A stretch of DNA of 64,000 nucleotides from assembly GCF_019578655.1 (NCBI RefSeq), contig NC_063258.1:13582802-13646801 (forward strand), given 5' to 3'. The notes under the pieces are model-generated. The model worked only from the letters and a program-made list of their open reading frames with translations, was not told where the DNA came from and did not search any database. Made by a program: the position numbers and the translations under genes. This DNA is from Ricinus communis. Lineage: Eukaryota; Streptophyta; Magnoliopsida; Malpighiales; Euphorbiaceae. Of the stretch, positions 36,966 to 47,000 are shown in pieces; the first letter of the stretch is position 1; the number at the start of each line of letters is the position of its first letter.

Positions 36966-37726
36966 CAATAATCAAGGATGTGTTAACATTTAGGTCCAAT
37001 AACAAGGAGTAGAGTGAAGAAGCTTCTAGGAGCATTGATCGCTTATGTTGAAGAGTAGGACAACATTAATTCATCACAATTAGGCCCGTTACAAGAAAAC
37101 TTGTTTCCTAAGCCAATAAGTATACAGTTAGACAATGATCCATGTAAATGGGATTTGTCTAATGTTATAGAAGCCCAAATCTTTTTTTAATAGGTTGGCA
37201 GCATATCCTAGTTAGTTTTGGACTTGTTTAAAATAAGGCTATTATTTAGGGATTTCTTATTTGAACAATAAGCCACTTACGTTTGGGCTTTTAAAGCCTT
37301 ACTAGATTAGGATTTAGATTTATTTTCTTAATGGACCTTGTCCATTCGGTTAGGAAAGGTAATTTTGGCTTTTCCTTGATTTGTAAACCCTAGACAATCT
37401 TTAAGAAGGTGTTGATCGCATATCAAAAGGGAGTGAATGAGTTCTTGAGAATTTTCATAAGCAGAATGAATTTGCTTGTTCTTTGTATTCATATTGAATG
37501 CACCTTTCACTTATCAAGGAATTGATCTATCCTTGTGCTGTGTTTAGACTTCGGGTTTAAAGAACTTAGTTTTCTTTAAGTTCTAATTCTTGATCATCTC
37601 AATTCTGATTTGGAGGGATCCTAGGGCTGGATTTCCAATTTATTGTTGGGTTTGCACTCAAGTAATACACGGGTTCATAGTACGCAAAAAGGGTTGTTGT
37701 GTTCTTGTGATTGGAGGTTCTCATCA
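36966..37726 (+). repeat. LTR of G2' (duplicate of 29712-30486)
   Basis: This is the same LTR as at 29712-30486, with a small deletion early on: 'aagatccattgggctt' is missing, so the pol-tail segment is shorter. It ends TCATCA at 37726. A minus-strand open stretch (37328-37510) and a plus one (37590-37778) lie inside it and are not genes. Confidence 0.78.
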
Positions 37727-37728
37727 TT

Positions 37729-37740
37729 GGGTATCAGAGC
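37729..37740 (+). promoter_or_regulatory. Primer-binding site of G2' (one base changed)
   Basis: GGGTATCAGAGC stands where the other copy has TGGTATCAGAGC. It is followed by the same leader 'aaggctctttaaatcaggtt', which here continues into 'acgcatctttac', the sequence that A2 interrupts in the other copy. Confidence 0.75.
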
Positions 37741-37935
37741 AAGGCTCTTTAAATCAGGTTACGCATCTTTACTTTTAAGTCTTGTTTGATTTCTTCTTAT
37801 TGAAATTCAAAATTATATATATTTTTAAAAAAAATTTATCCTTTGCACGCCGAATTGCCTAGTTTTATTTTTGTGATTGCACATCTTCATCTTTAGCGTT
37901 GGGTTGTATTAAAATTCAAAAAAGAAGAAGATTGG
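37741..37935 (+). other. Leader region after the G2' primer site
   Basis: About 195 bp of AT-rich non-coding sequence, including a 'tatatatatttttaaaaaaaa' run, represent the element's untranslated leader. Gag is absent because the sequence joins an inverted LTR fragment near 37936. No other feature is seen. Confidence 0.5.
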
Positions 37936-38194
37936 GGCTTCCATAACATTAAAGAAAGCCCAATCACATGGATCATTATCTAGCCACATACTTCTTGGCT
38001 TAGGCAACAAGTTTTCTTATAATGGGCCTAATTATGATGAATTAATGTTGGCCCACTCTTGAACATAAGTGATCAAGGCTCCTTGAAGCTTCTTAGCTCT
38101 ACTCCTTATAATTGGACCTAAAGGTAAACCCAATAGATCTTTAACACCTCCTTGATTATTCATGTCCTCTCCATCAAGCTCCTCTCCCATATCA
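37936..38194 (-). repeat. Inverted 5' end of a G2-family LTR
   Basis: On the minus strand this starts TGATATGGGAGAGG at 38194 and encodes ISDMGEELDGEDMNNQGG and then the pol tail GLPLGPIIRSRAKKLQGALI, running to about 37936. It supplies the LTR 5' end that is missing at 29712 and 36966. Facing the plus-oriented LTR at 36966-37726, it forms a second fold-back. Confidence 0.7.
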
Positions 38195-38704
38195 CTAATT
38201 AAAAGAGATAACTAAAAGAAAGTTCTAATTAGGCTAAAATACATGTGTGCCCGCCCAAAATAAGCCATAAAATCCTAATTTATGCAAATCATGTAGATGG
38301 GCCTCATAATATAAGCCAAGATAGAGCTAAAGTCTTCATATGCTCTAATTCAGCTTCTTTGGTCTTTTTAAGCCAAATTAGATTCTTCAAGCCTACCAAA
38401 CTGAATTAGATTAATGAACCTTGAACTTAAATCCAATTACTTGTTCTAAGCCCAAATGTCTTGGATAAGCTCATTAACTTGGAATTGAATTAGAGAATAA
38501 TGACTCTTAGTTGAATTAGGATTCCTAGTTGAATTAAGATTCCTTTCTTTGCTTGATCTCTTAATATCATTAGGACTCGCTAGATTAGTATTGCTAGTTG
38601 ATTTAGGACTCCTTATTGGATTAGGCTTCCTTAAGCTAATTGGATTTGCATCATCAAGACTCCTTGTTGGAATAAGATTTGTTATGCTAGTTTGGTTTAT
38701 ATCA
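38195..38704 (-). repeat. S-family LTR fragment (5' half), minus strand
   Basis: On the minus strand it starts TGATATAAACCAAACTAGC at 38704 and follows the solo LTR at 39721-40631. It includes the 'aatccaataaggagtc'-type repeats and a pol-tail segment (VNELIQDIW). It stops near 38195 in the 'attaggacatatttaag' region. R sequence flanks it at 38705. Confidence 0.72.
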
Positions 38705-39025
38705 TAAATCCACCCATGTAAGAGAGAAATCATGCTGACTTTGATTAATCCAAGCATAATACAAGTCAGAATTCAAGCTCTTTAATCTATAAAATGCATA
38801 TAATGAAGTGATTTAGGTCGGCTAACATGAATTTACCCTTATCTTTGTTAAGTTGACTCATAAAATTTGGGATTACGAGCATTGTTTTCCAGTCAACTCC
38901 TCTCTGGTTCTTAATTTGACTTTAGTTATTCATATTTATTTATTTACTTATTCATATTTAGCTTCTTATTTCTTCTTCTTATGGAACGAGCGCTTTCGCT
39001 TTATAAAAACTACATGCAACCAAAT
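38705..39025 (+). repeat. R-repeat fragment, plus orientation
   Basis: This is the R part from 'aaatccacccatg' to the TATA-like 'tttataaaaactacatgcaac', ending exactly where the G3 LTR begins with TGATGC. It shows that G3 inserted into an R unit at the 'gcaaccaaat' site. Confidence 0.75.
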
Positions 39026-39322
39026 TGATGCAACCCCAAAGCCTAAAGAACCAAGTAGCCAACTAAGTCAAGGAGATCAAGTTCTAAACCCAAGTGATCC
39101 ATTATTCATCAAGGGAAGTCCAATTACAAGAGCTAGAGCCAAAAGAATGAAGGGGGCCTTAAATGGCCTTATTCAAGATATTTGGGTCAAGCCTTCGAAG
39201 CCGTATGAAAAGTAAGAGTTAATCAAGCCCAATCTCATTATTAACCTAATTTAGTATGTTGGGTCATGAATCCTTAAGTTTTGGATGAAATTTTACTCAA
39301 GGGAACAAGGGAAAGAGGAAGC

Positions 39323-39590
39323 AAGGAAAGAAGCTTAAAGAAGAAACAAGGAGGTGCATGCTTATGAGCTTGACCTAGGCACCTAATTTTGTTTAGGAAG
39401 CAAGGGCAGCCGCCCTTTTTAGTTATTTAGGAATATAATTAAAAATAAAAATGAGGATGCAAGGGAAAGAAGCTTAAAGAAGAAACAAGGAGGTGCATGC
39501 TTGTGAGCTTGACCTAGGCACCAAATTTTGTTTAGGAAATAAGGGCAGCTGTCCCTTTTAGTTATTTAGGAATATTAGATGTTGATATAG
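39323..39590 (+). repeat. Tandem duplication (period 139 bp) in the G3 LTR
   Basis: The phrase 'aagcttaaagaagaaac' occurs at 39331 and again at 39470. Both copies continue through 'aggaggtgcatgctt' and 'agcttgacctaggcacc' to 'ttagttatttaggaatat'. The two copies differ at scattered bases. The equivalent LTR at 58360-58999 does not show it clearly. Confidence 0.8.
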
Positions 39591-39720
39591 TCCATTCTTC
39601 TTGTACAAAAGATTTCCTAAATCGCTCTAGTTACTTATTTTGTTATTTAGGAAACTTCTAATTTAGTCTTTGACTTTTATTTTCCTATTCTAGTTTCGTC
39701 CTAAACATGTAAAGGAAGTT

Positions 39721-40631
39721 TGATATGAACCAAACTAGCACAATGAATCCTACTCCAATAAGGAGTCTTGATGATGCAAATCCTACAAGCTTAAGGAATC
39801 CTAATCCAATAAGGAGTCTTGACTGAACTAGGAATGCTAATCCTACAAGAAGTCCTGATGATATTAGGAGTTCAAGCAACAAAAGGAACCCTAATTCAAC
39901 TAGGAGTCCTAGTTCGATTCAAATTACAAGTCAATGAGCTTATTCAAGATATTTGGGATAAGTACACATCAAGGCTTGAAGAATTGGATTTAAGTTCAAG
40001 GCTCATTAATCTAATTGAATTTATTGGGCTTGAATGAATCTAATTGGACTTAAAAAGATTAAATAAGCTGAATTGGAGCATATGAAGACTTTAGCCTAAC
40101 TTGGCTTATGTTATGAGACCCATCTATATGAATTACATAAATTAAGGTTTTATGGCTTATTATGGATGGCCACACATGTATTTTAACCTAATTAGGACAT
40201 ATTTAAGTTATCTCTTTTAGTTAGGATGGTCATCTTTATCCTAGATGAGATGTAAATCCTTATTAGTTAAGATTTAAGATTTTCTAAGGCCTATATGAGG
40301 CTATTATGAATTTTGATGTAAAATTAAGTTGAAGTTAAAGTTGAATGATAATTGGTATTTTTACCTTAAAGCTTTTTTTGTCTTTGTGTTCTTGTTTAAA
40401 TGCGAATCTTACTTATCAAGGAGTTGATTTATCCTTGTGGCGTACTTGGAATTGGGGTTTAAGGAACTTAGTTTTCCTTAGGTTCTAATTCTTGATCATC
40501 TTTTTAAGAAGTCTATCTTCTAATATTTTTAGGGGTTGAACCGAATTGGTTCTTAGGATTTTCATGTTAATGTATTGGGGGTCCACAATCCAAAAGGGGT
40601 TTTTAAGCTTATTCGTGGAGGTTCCATATCA
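39721..40631 (+). mobile_element. Solo LTR (S family, 911 bp) with perfect 5-bp target duplication
   Basis: TGATATGAACC at 39721 to CCATATCA at 40631 is flanked on both sides by AAGTT (39716-39720 and 40632-40636). There is no internal region, so this is a solo LTR left by LTR-LTR recombination. Its start has an open frame rich in Asn, Pro, Arg and Ser (NPTPIRSLDDANPTSLRNPN), and a second frame carries the tail VNELIQDIWDKYTSRLEELD. It is inserted in the G3 LTR and is therefore younger than G3. A minus-strand relative is at 60201-61121. Confidence 0.9.
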
Positions 40632-40946
40632 AAGTTAATGTTGTATCTTTAGCTATTTAAACACAATATAGCCGAATGTTTCAGGTTAATGAATATTTTT
40701 ATTATTGATTTCAATTCTTAGTTCTTCTAGTAACTTGTGAACTTATCAAGACTTGTTCTTCTGGCATTCTTTGAGAGTTATCACTCACCTTCTTTCCAAT
40801 CTTAAGTGTGGTGTCCAAAACCACTGAGGTTCACACTTTTAGTAAAGTGTTGGTTCAAGGTCTTTGTTCGTGAATCTGACTTTAGACATTCTTGACAACA
40901 ATTCTGCAACGTGTTTCTTGCAAAATCCATCAAGAATCACATCATT

Positions 40947-40960
40947 TGGTATCAGAGATT
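40947..40960 (+). promoter_or_regulatory. Primer-binding site of G3
   Basis: TGGTATCAGAGATT begins two bases after the LTR end and matches the tRNA-Met-type site TGGTATCAGAGC over 11 bases. Confidence 0.8.
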
Positions 40961-41716
40961 AGGCTCTAAATCAGGTTCCATTTATCCCTTGATATCTTCT
41001 TTATTTGTGTGTTAAAATTTTTGTCCTACAACCTTAACTTTTTTTCCTTTCACCCATTCCTTTGAAAATCTAGTTGCCATCTTTCATCCATTCACCAAGT
41101 CTGAAAATTTCAGCCTTCAATTTCATGTTCTTTGTTTCTTTGTTTCTTTGATTGAAGTTTAGTTATTTCAATTCAGTTGTTGATAAAAACATCAAAAAAA
41201 GGAAAAGAAAACAAAAGAAAATAAAAGAAAACAAAAGCAAAGAAAAGAAAAGAAAAGAATAGCAAAAGTAAGGAAGTTTCGGGTCATCAAAGAAAATCCA
41301 AGTCAGTTATAATTCTTCATTTGTGAGTATTGATATTTTATTCAAGTTATTGAGGCTATCTTGTTTACTATTTATTGTTGTCATATATCATTACCTTCAT
41401 ACTATACTTGTTGTTTTACTTTTACCTTAACCTTTTCCTTGGAACCCCTTTTCTAAGAACGCATTACTTAAGCTTTAGAAAGATTTTGAGTGATTAGTGT
41501 CAATTAAGCTCTAAAAAAGCTATTTTGATTAAGAAATACTTAGTTCTTACAAGAACTATAGGAAAGAATTATAGTGGAAAAAAGCAAGATTATGTGAGTC
41601 TAAAAGGGGGTAAAAGCCATTTTGTGTGAAACAGGAGAATGTGACCTTTTTTTAGTGCAAACACGTAAGGGAGTGTGTGAGGCATAACAAATTTCTTTAT
41701 TTTGTAGATTTACATA
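40961..41716 (+). other. Untranslated leader of G3 with purine-rich low-complexity tract
   Basis: These are 750 bp of AT-rich leader between primer site and gag start. The stretch 41186-41275 is an A/G-rich run of 'aaaagaaaacaaaag' units. No small gene is seen. Confidence 0.6.
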
Positions 41717-42440
41717 ATGTCTCAAAGTAAAGATAAAGAGATTGCGGTAGAGAAGCCAAAGGATGTGGACCTAAAATTGTACATGAAGGTTATATAAAGG
41801 ACCTTAGAACGGCTCAATCTAAGGTTCGAGAGCAAGGATGAGAGGTTGGAAAAAGTGGAGTCAAGTTTCTGAAGGGGGCAGCCTAGGCGTCTCAACCAAC
41901 ACAATGGGAGGCCAAGGTACACCCATAACTTAGACCATGAAGAATATGATGATGATGGCTTTGAAGAGGTGGAATGTGGGTCTAATGCAAACCAAGGTAG
42001 ATTTGACAATGATGAAAGAGGAGCAAGCAGTGTAGATGGGAACTTGGGAAACATTAAGATGAAAATCCCAACTTTTCAAGGAAAAAGCGATCCCGAGGCT
42101 TACCATGAGTGGGAAAAGAAAGTGAAGCTTGTGTTCAATTACCACAACTATTCGGAAGAGAAAGAGGTAAAACTTCCTGCTATTGAATTTACTGAATATT
42201 ATATTATTTGGTGGGATCAACTTGTGAAAAGTAGGAGGAGGAATCGAGAGCATTCTATTTCTATATTAGGAGGACAAGGCTGTTTCTAAGCCTAAATTTG
42301 AGTCTTTCAAGGATCCTAAAGTGGAGGTCGGCAACAAATTCTAAGGTAAATCCACTCCTCAAACATCTAAAACTAGAGATATTAAATATTTTTGGTGTTT
42401 GGGAATGGGCCACATAACTTCTTAATGTCCAAATAAAAGA
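41717..42440 (+). pseudogene. Gypsy gag of G3, with internal deletion
   Basis: The ATG at 41717 begins MSQSKDKEIAVEKPKDVDLK. Stops follow at 41795 and 41869. The acidic segment and the capsid start are open from 41930 (GNIKMKIPTFQGKSDPEAY, EWEKKVKLVFNYHNYSEEKE, then WWDQLVKSRRRN). After 42250 the rest of the capsid is missing and the frame jumps to the pre-nucleocapsid segment (KPKFESFKDPKVE). The zinc knuckle (about 42385-42429) reads YFWCLGMGHITS, a stop, then C. Its first cysteine is changed to tyrosine and a TAA stands where Gln (CAA) is expected. It is not functional. Confidence 0.85.
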
Positions 42441-42449
42441 GCCATGATT

Positions 42450-42737
42450 ATGAAGGACAATGGGGAAGTGCAGTCCAAAAGTGAAGAAGAAGAAGAGATG
42501 CCGCCCCTAGAAGATGGTAGTGACCAAGAGTATGCCGAACATGGTGATATATTAGTGGCAAGGCGAGCATTGAGTTTGCAAGCAAAAGAGGAAGAGGTAT
42601 AAAGAGACAATATCTTTCATATTAGATGCCGAAAGAAAGATAAGATATGTAGCATGATAATTGATGGGGATAGTTGTACCAATGTGGCTAGTACATACTT
42701 ATTGAGAAATTTTATTTGCTAACTTTTAAACACCCTA
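42450..42737 (+). pseudogene. G3 acidic linker and protease start, upstream of the 5S-bearing LTR
   Basis: The frame is open with an acidic segment (EEEEEMPPLEDGSDQEYAEH) and LVARRALSLQAKEEEV, then a stop. It continues with DNIFHIRC and the protease active-site region SMIIDGDSCTNVAS (about 42655-42695). The usual DGGSC is DGDSC here. It is cut at 42737 by a solo LTR and resumes at 43141. Confidence 0.85.
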
Positions 42738-43135
42738 TGTTACAGCCTAGCCTAGAGAAGCAGTCTGATGAGGGGGGAAGTGGACGCTGGGGCAAGGATA
42801 GGATTCTTGTACAAGGAGCAGCTTCATGCAGGCTTCTGGGATGGCAACACTCTAAGGTACGGAGGTACATGAATAAATCGAATTGCATGTCGAAATGCGG
42901 CGGGGAATGATTCATAACATGTATACAAAGAGTTTGAACTAATCACATGAAGTGCTTTTCGGTTGTTTAGCGGTGGAGTTGTAGGAACTCCAAAGTTAAA
43001 CGTGCTTGGTTCGGGGAATTTTCAAAATGGGTGACCTCTTGGAAAGTTCTTGAATCCGCTAAAAGGACAAAACTGTGAGGCTAGTAGGAGTCAAAGCGGA
43101 CAATACTTCATGTGATTTAGTTCTGATTTGTTACA
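42738..43135 (+). mobile_element. Cassandra-like solo LTR (398 bp) carrying a 5S rRNA-like segment
   Basis: It runs from TGTTACAGCC at 42738 to TTTGTTACA at 43135 and is flanked by a perfect 5-bp duplication CCCTA (42733-42737 and 43136-43140). It interrupts the G3 protease coding sequence, which continues on both sides. Inside is a segment closely resembling plant 5S rRNA, the hallmark of Cassandra terminal-repeat retrotransposons in miniature (TRIM). There is no coding capacity and no second LTR. Two short open stretches in it (42716-42910 and the opposite strand) are not genes. Confidence 0.88.
42983..43055 (+). ncRNA. 5S rRNA-like segment (pol III promoter part) within the solo LTR
   Basis: 'aactccaaagttaaacgtgc' corresponds to the 5S segment holding box A (AGTTAAGCGTGC). 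'aaatgggtgacctcttggaa' corresponds to box C (GATGGGTGACCTCCTGGGAA). Spacing and order match 5S rRNA positions of roughly 45 to 110. The 5' third of 5S is not recognisable upstream. It is a derived 5S segment, not a functional ribosomal gene. Whether pol III still uses it is unknown. Confidence 0.85.
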
Positions 43136-43140
43136 CCCTA

Positions 43141-43350
43141 GGCATAAAAGCTTCAATGGCTGAATAATTATGGTGAGATTAGAGTTGCTAAGCAAGTATT
43201 AGTGTCTTTCTCTATTGGTAGGTATAAGGATGAGGTGTTATGTGATGTGGTGCCTATGCATGCTAGACATATTCTTTTAGGTCGCCCATGGCAATTTGAT
43301 AGACAGGTCATTCATGATGGTTTTACTAACAAATACTATTGTAATGAATG
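43141..43350 (+). pseudogene. G3 protease, second half
   Basis: The frame resumes after the solo LTR with [40 protein letters not shown] and GRPWQFDRQVIHDGFTNKY, all signatures of the family. Together with 42650-42737 it makes one protease split by the insertion. A frame change near 43345 is followed by NVKSITLAPLTAKEVYEDQM in another frame, the usual continuation. Confidence 0.88.
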
Positions 43351-44000
43351 TCAAATCTATTACGCTTGCTCCTTTGACAGCCAAAGAGGTGTATGAAGAC
43401 CAAATGTGCATGAAAAAGGAGAGTAGTACAAAACACATGAGTGATGGTGTGCAAGAAAAGAAAGAAAATGAGAGCATGAGTGCATAAAAAGAAAAAAATA
43501 AAGAGAGTTTGTGCATGAGAGAAAAAGAAAAAGGTGAGGGTGTGAAAAGTGAGAAAACGGAAAGGAAGAGAGTCTCTATGCAAGAGAGAGTGAGATGAAA
43601 AGAGCATTCCTGGCCAATCAAACCATGTTTGTACTTATATAAAAAGAGGCCTACTTTAATGCTAACGAGCTTAACTCTTCTTTGCCTAGTGCTTTGTTTC
43701 TTTACTACACGAATTTGATAGTTTATTTCCCGAAGAGATCCTACATGGATTGCCACCAATTAGGGAATAGAGCATCAAATTGATTTAACTCCTAGATCAT
43801 CTATTCCTGATCGGCCTACCTAGAGGAGCAACCTCGAGGAGACTAAGGAGCTCCAAAGGCAAGTTGAAGAATTGATGACTAAAGGATTGACTAGGGAAAG
43901 TATGAGGCTGTGTGTAGTTCCAGTTTTACTTGTGCCTAAAAAGGAAGAAACGTGGAGGATGTGCATTGATTATCGTGCTGTCAACAACATCATTGTAAAG
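43351..44000 (+). pseudogene. G3 protease-RT linker and RT start, truncated by R
   Basis: A Lys/Glu/Met-rich linker (43400-43610) with several frame changes leads to IEHQIDLTPRSSIPDRPT (about 43770) and the RT fingers: [40 protein letters not shown] and RAVNNIIVKY. The sequence then joins R at about 44001 ('ggtttagttttatttggcg'). A stop (TAG) interrupts near 43821. The catalytic RT boxes are missing. A minus-strand open stretch (43277-43759) opposite the linker is a shadow. Confidence 0.85.
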
Positions 44001-47000
44001 TATAATGGTTTAGTTTTATTTGGCGAGCATAAACAAGATTGTTGCATTAAAGTGCATGGAAGCGACAATCATAAGCATCGATCCAATGCTTGGACAAATG
44101 CGATGAAAGAAATTTAGTTGATCAAATATTGATATCATTTCTCAAATGATCGCAGATGAATCTTTTATAGGAAAGAGAAATGCCTAGAATCGAGGCACGC
44201 CCAAATATTTTGGTTCAAGATATCCACCATTGGGATTTCCATCATTCCTTATTCAGTTACTTACGGATGTATGCATACAGTTGGGGAAGACTTTGAGTTG
44301 AACACCCGTACGCCGACGCGAACTTACCCTTATTTTTCTTAAGCTGGCTCAAAAAATTTTAGATTACGAGTTGATGCCAAGTCAACTCCTCTCTCGTTCT
44401 TGATTTGTCTTTAGTTTATTCATCTTTATTTATTTATTTATTCATATTTAGCTTATAGTTTCTTGTTCTTATGGAATGAGGGCTTTCACACTATAAAACT
44501 GCATGCAACTGAATAGTTAAGGCTAGAGAGCCTATTATTTCAATTTTCTACTTTCCGGGAAATCAAGTTATGAGTTCTTTAAAGAACTTTACAGACTTAT
44601 GAAGATTCACAATAGCGAACATAGAGTTATCGCTCGCACACTTCTGTTCTTTTATATTCTTTGTCTACCCCTGTGCTTAAATCAATTTGATTTGGTCCTT
44701 ACACTTAGCTGTATGGAAGAGAACAAAGAACTTATGATTTTTTTTCCTTATAGGATCTGAAATCCTACTTATGTTCTCATTTTGTTCATATCTTTTTTGT
44801 GTCTATTTCTAACCTTTATCTAGTATGATGGTTTAGTTTTATTTGGTGAGCATGAACTCGAGGGTTGAGTAAAAGCGCATGGAAGCGGCAATCATAAGAA
44901 CAGATCTAATGCTTGTATAAATACGAAAAAGAAAAAAATTAGTTGATTGAGTATTAGTATCATGCTCCTAATGATCGCAGGTGAATCTTTGGGAGGAAAG
45001 AAGGAAAGATGAGAATTGAGGCACGACCAAATATTCTAATTCAGGATTTAACCATTAGGGTGTCCATTATTTCTTATTATTCTAGGTGAGATGACTCTTG
45101 ATGATACAAGGATTGGCATAAGGATCATTCGGAATGCAATTGATAAGCTTGACCGGTGGCATTGGGGCTTAGCTTGATATTAAGGAAGACGAGACGTAAA
45201 TCCACACACGTATACTCCATAAAATGATGATCAATCTACTTGAATATTTTTTAAGCATGCATTATACACAAGAATAGAAAGACAAAAGCAAAACAGCTTT
45301 TAGGTTTAATAACAAATTATCATTCAAATTCAACTTAGTTCTATAGGCCTTAGAAAATCCTAAATCTTCACTAATAAGGATTTACGTCCATCTAGGATAA
45401 AGTTAACCTTCCTAACTAAAAGAGATGACTAAAATAATGTCCTAATTAGGTGAAAATACATTTTGTTTTATTTAGGGCGCGCAAACACTACTATTGAGAG
45501 AAAGCTCATGGAAGCGGCAAACACCAATCTTAGACGAATGTGAAAAAAGAAAATTAGTTCATCGAGTATTGATGTCATTCTCTAATGATCGCAGATGAAT
45601 CTTTCAGAGGAAAGAGGGAACGATGAGAATCAAGGCACAAACAGATATTCTGATTCAGGATTTGCACCATTAGAATCTCCACCATTCCTTAGTGTTCTAG
45701 GCACGATGAAACATGATGACGCAATGATTAGCTTAAGGAAACATGGAAATGCATTAGATAAGCTTGACCGATGGCATTCGAGCTTAGCTTTAAGATCAAG
45801 CAAGATGAGACGTAAATCCACGTGCGTAAGATAGAAATCATAATGTTATCAATGAATCCAAGCATAATATAATAAGGAATGTGACCTTGTTGATCTTTGG
45901 GATGCATATAATTAAGTAATTTGGTTTGGAGTGTTATTAGGTAGGCCCGCATTAATTTCTCCTTGTTTTCATTAAGTTGGTTCATAAAATTTAGGATCTC
46001 CATCATTCCTTGTTCCTCAAGGCACGAGGACTCTTGATGACACAACGATTGCCATAAGGACTAGTTAACAACTCTTATAGTCCCAAATTTCATGATCAAG
46101 CAGGACGAGACATAAATCCATGCTCGTAAGAGGGAAGACATGTTATTTTTAATAAATCCAAGCATAATACAAGCAGGAATTTAAGCATTTTGTTGTTTGG
46201 GACGCATATAATGAAGTAATTTGGATCAAAATGTTATTAGGTAGGCCCATATGAATTTCCTCTTATTTTTGTTAAGCTGGCTTATAAAATTTAGGACTAT
46301 GAGAGTTGTTGACTAGTCAACTCCTCTCTCGTTCTTGATTTGACTTCGGTTTATTCATGTTTCTTTATTTATTTATTCGTATTTAGCTTATAGTTTATTC
46401 TTCTAATGGAACAAGGAATTTCGTACTATAAAAATGAATGCAACCGAATACTTGAGGCTAATGAGCATATTATTTCAATTTTCTACCTTTAGGGATATCA
46501 AGTTATTCATCTTTCTTTATTTATTTATTCATATTTAGCTTATCGCTCACGTCCTTTCTTTCTTTTGTGTTCTATATCTACTCTTGTGTTAAAATCAATT
46601 CTTTTTAAATCTTATTCTTAGCTGTACTAAAGAGAACAAAGAACTATGTTCTAATTTTGTTCGTCTCTTTTGTGCATCTATTTCTAATTTCTGTCTAGTA
46701 TGATGGTTCAATTTTAATTTGGGAGCATAAAAAAAGTGTTGAGTGAAAGCGCATGGAAGCGTTAATCATAGGCACCAATCTAATGCATGTAAAAATGTGA
46801 AGAAAGAAAATTAGTCGATTGAGTATTAATATCATTCTTTGGATCATCGTGGATGAATCTTAATAAGGAAAGAGGGAACGATGAGAATCGAGGCACACCC
46901 AGATTTTTTTATTCATGATTTGCACTATTGGGATCTCCCTCATTCCTTTCTTCTCCAAGGATGAGAACTCCTGATGATACAAGGATTGGCATAAGGAATC

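Larger units (their letters stand above)
39026..40944 (+). repeat. 5' LTR of gypsy G3, interrupted by a solo LTR
   Basis: It starts TGATGCAACC at 39026 and ends CACATCA at 40944, two bases before the primer site. Without the inserted solo LTR and its duplicated target it is about 1.0 kb. Its first 190 bp encode the pol tail KGSPITRARAKRMKGALNGL (39115-39175), ending at a stop after KPYEK at 39213. A tandem duplication sits at 39323-39590. A shorter inverted copy of this LTR, also in R, lies at 58360-58999. Confidence 0.8.

Noticed and set aside
42983..43055. A genuine 5S ribosomal RNA gene
   Set aside because: The 5' part of 5S is missing, there are many changes, and it is enclosed by TG...CA ends with a 5-bp target duplication, so it is part of an LTR.
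43277..43759. 160-codon minus-strand frame, Phe/Ser-rich
   Set aside because: It is opposite the Lys/Glu-rich protease-RT linker of G3. The composition explains the openness.
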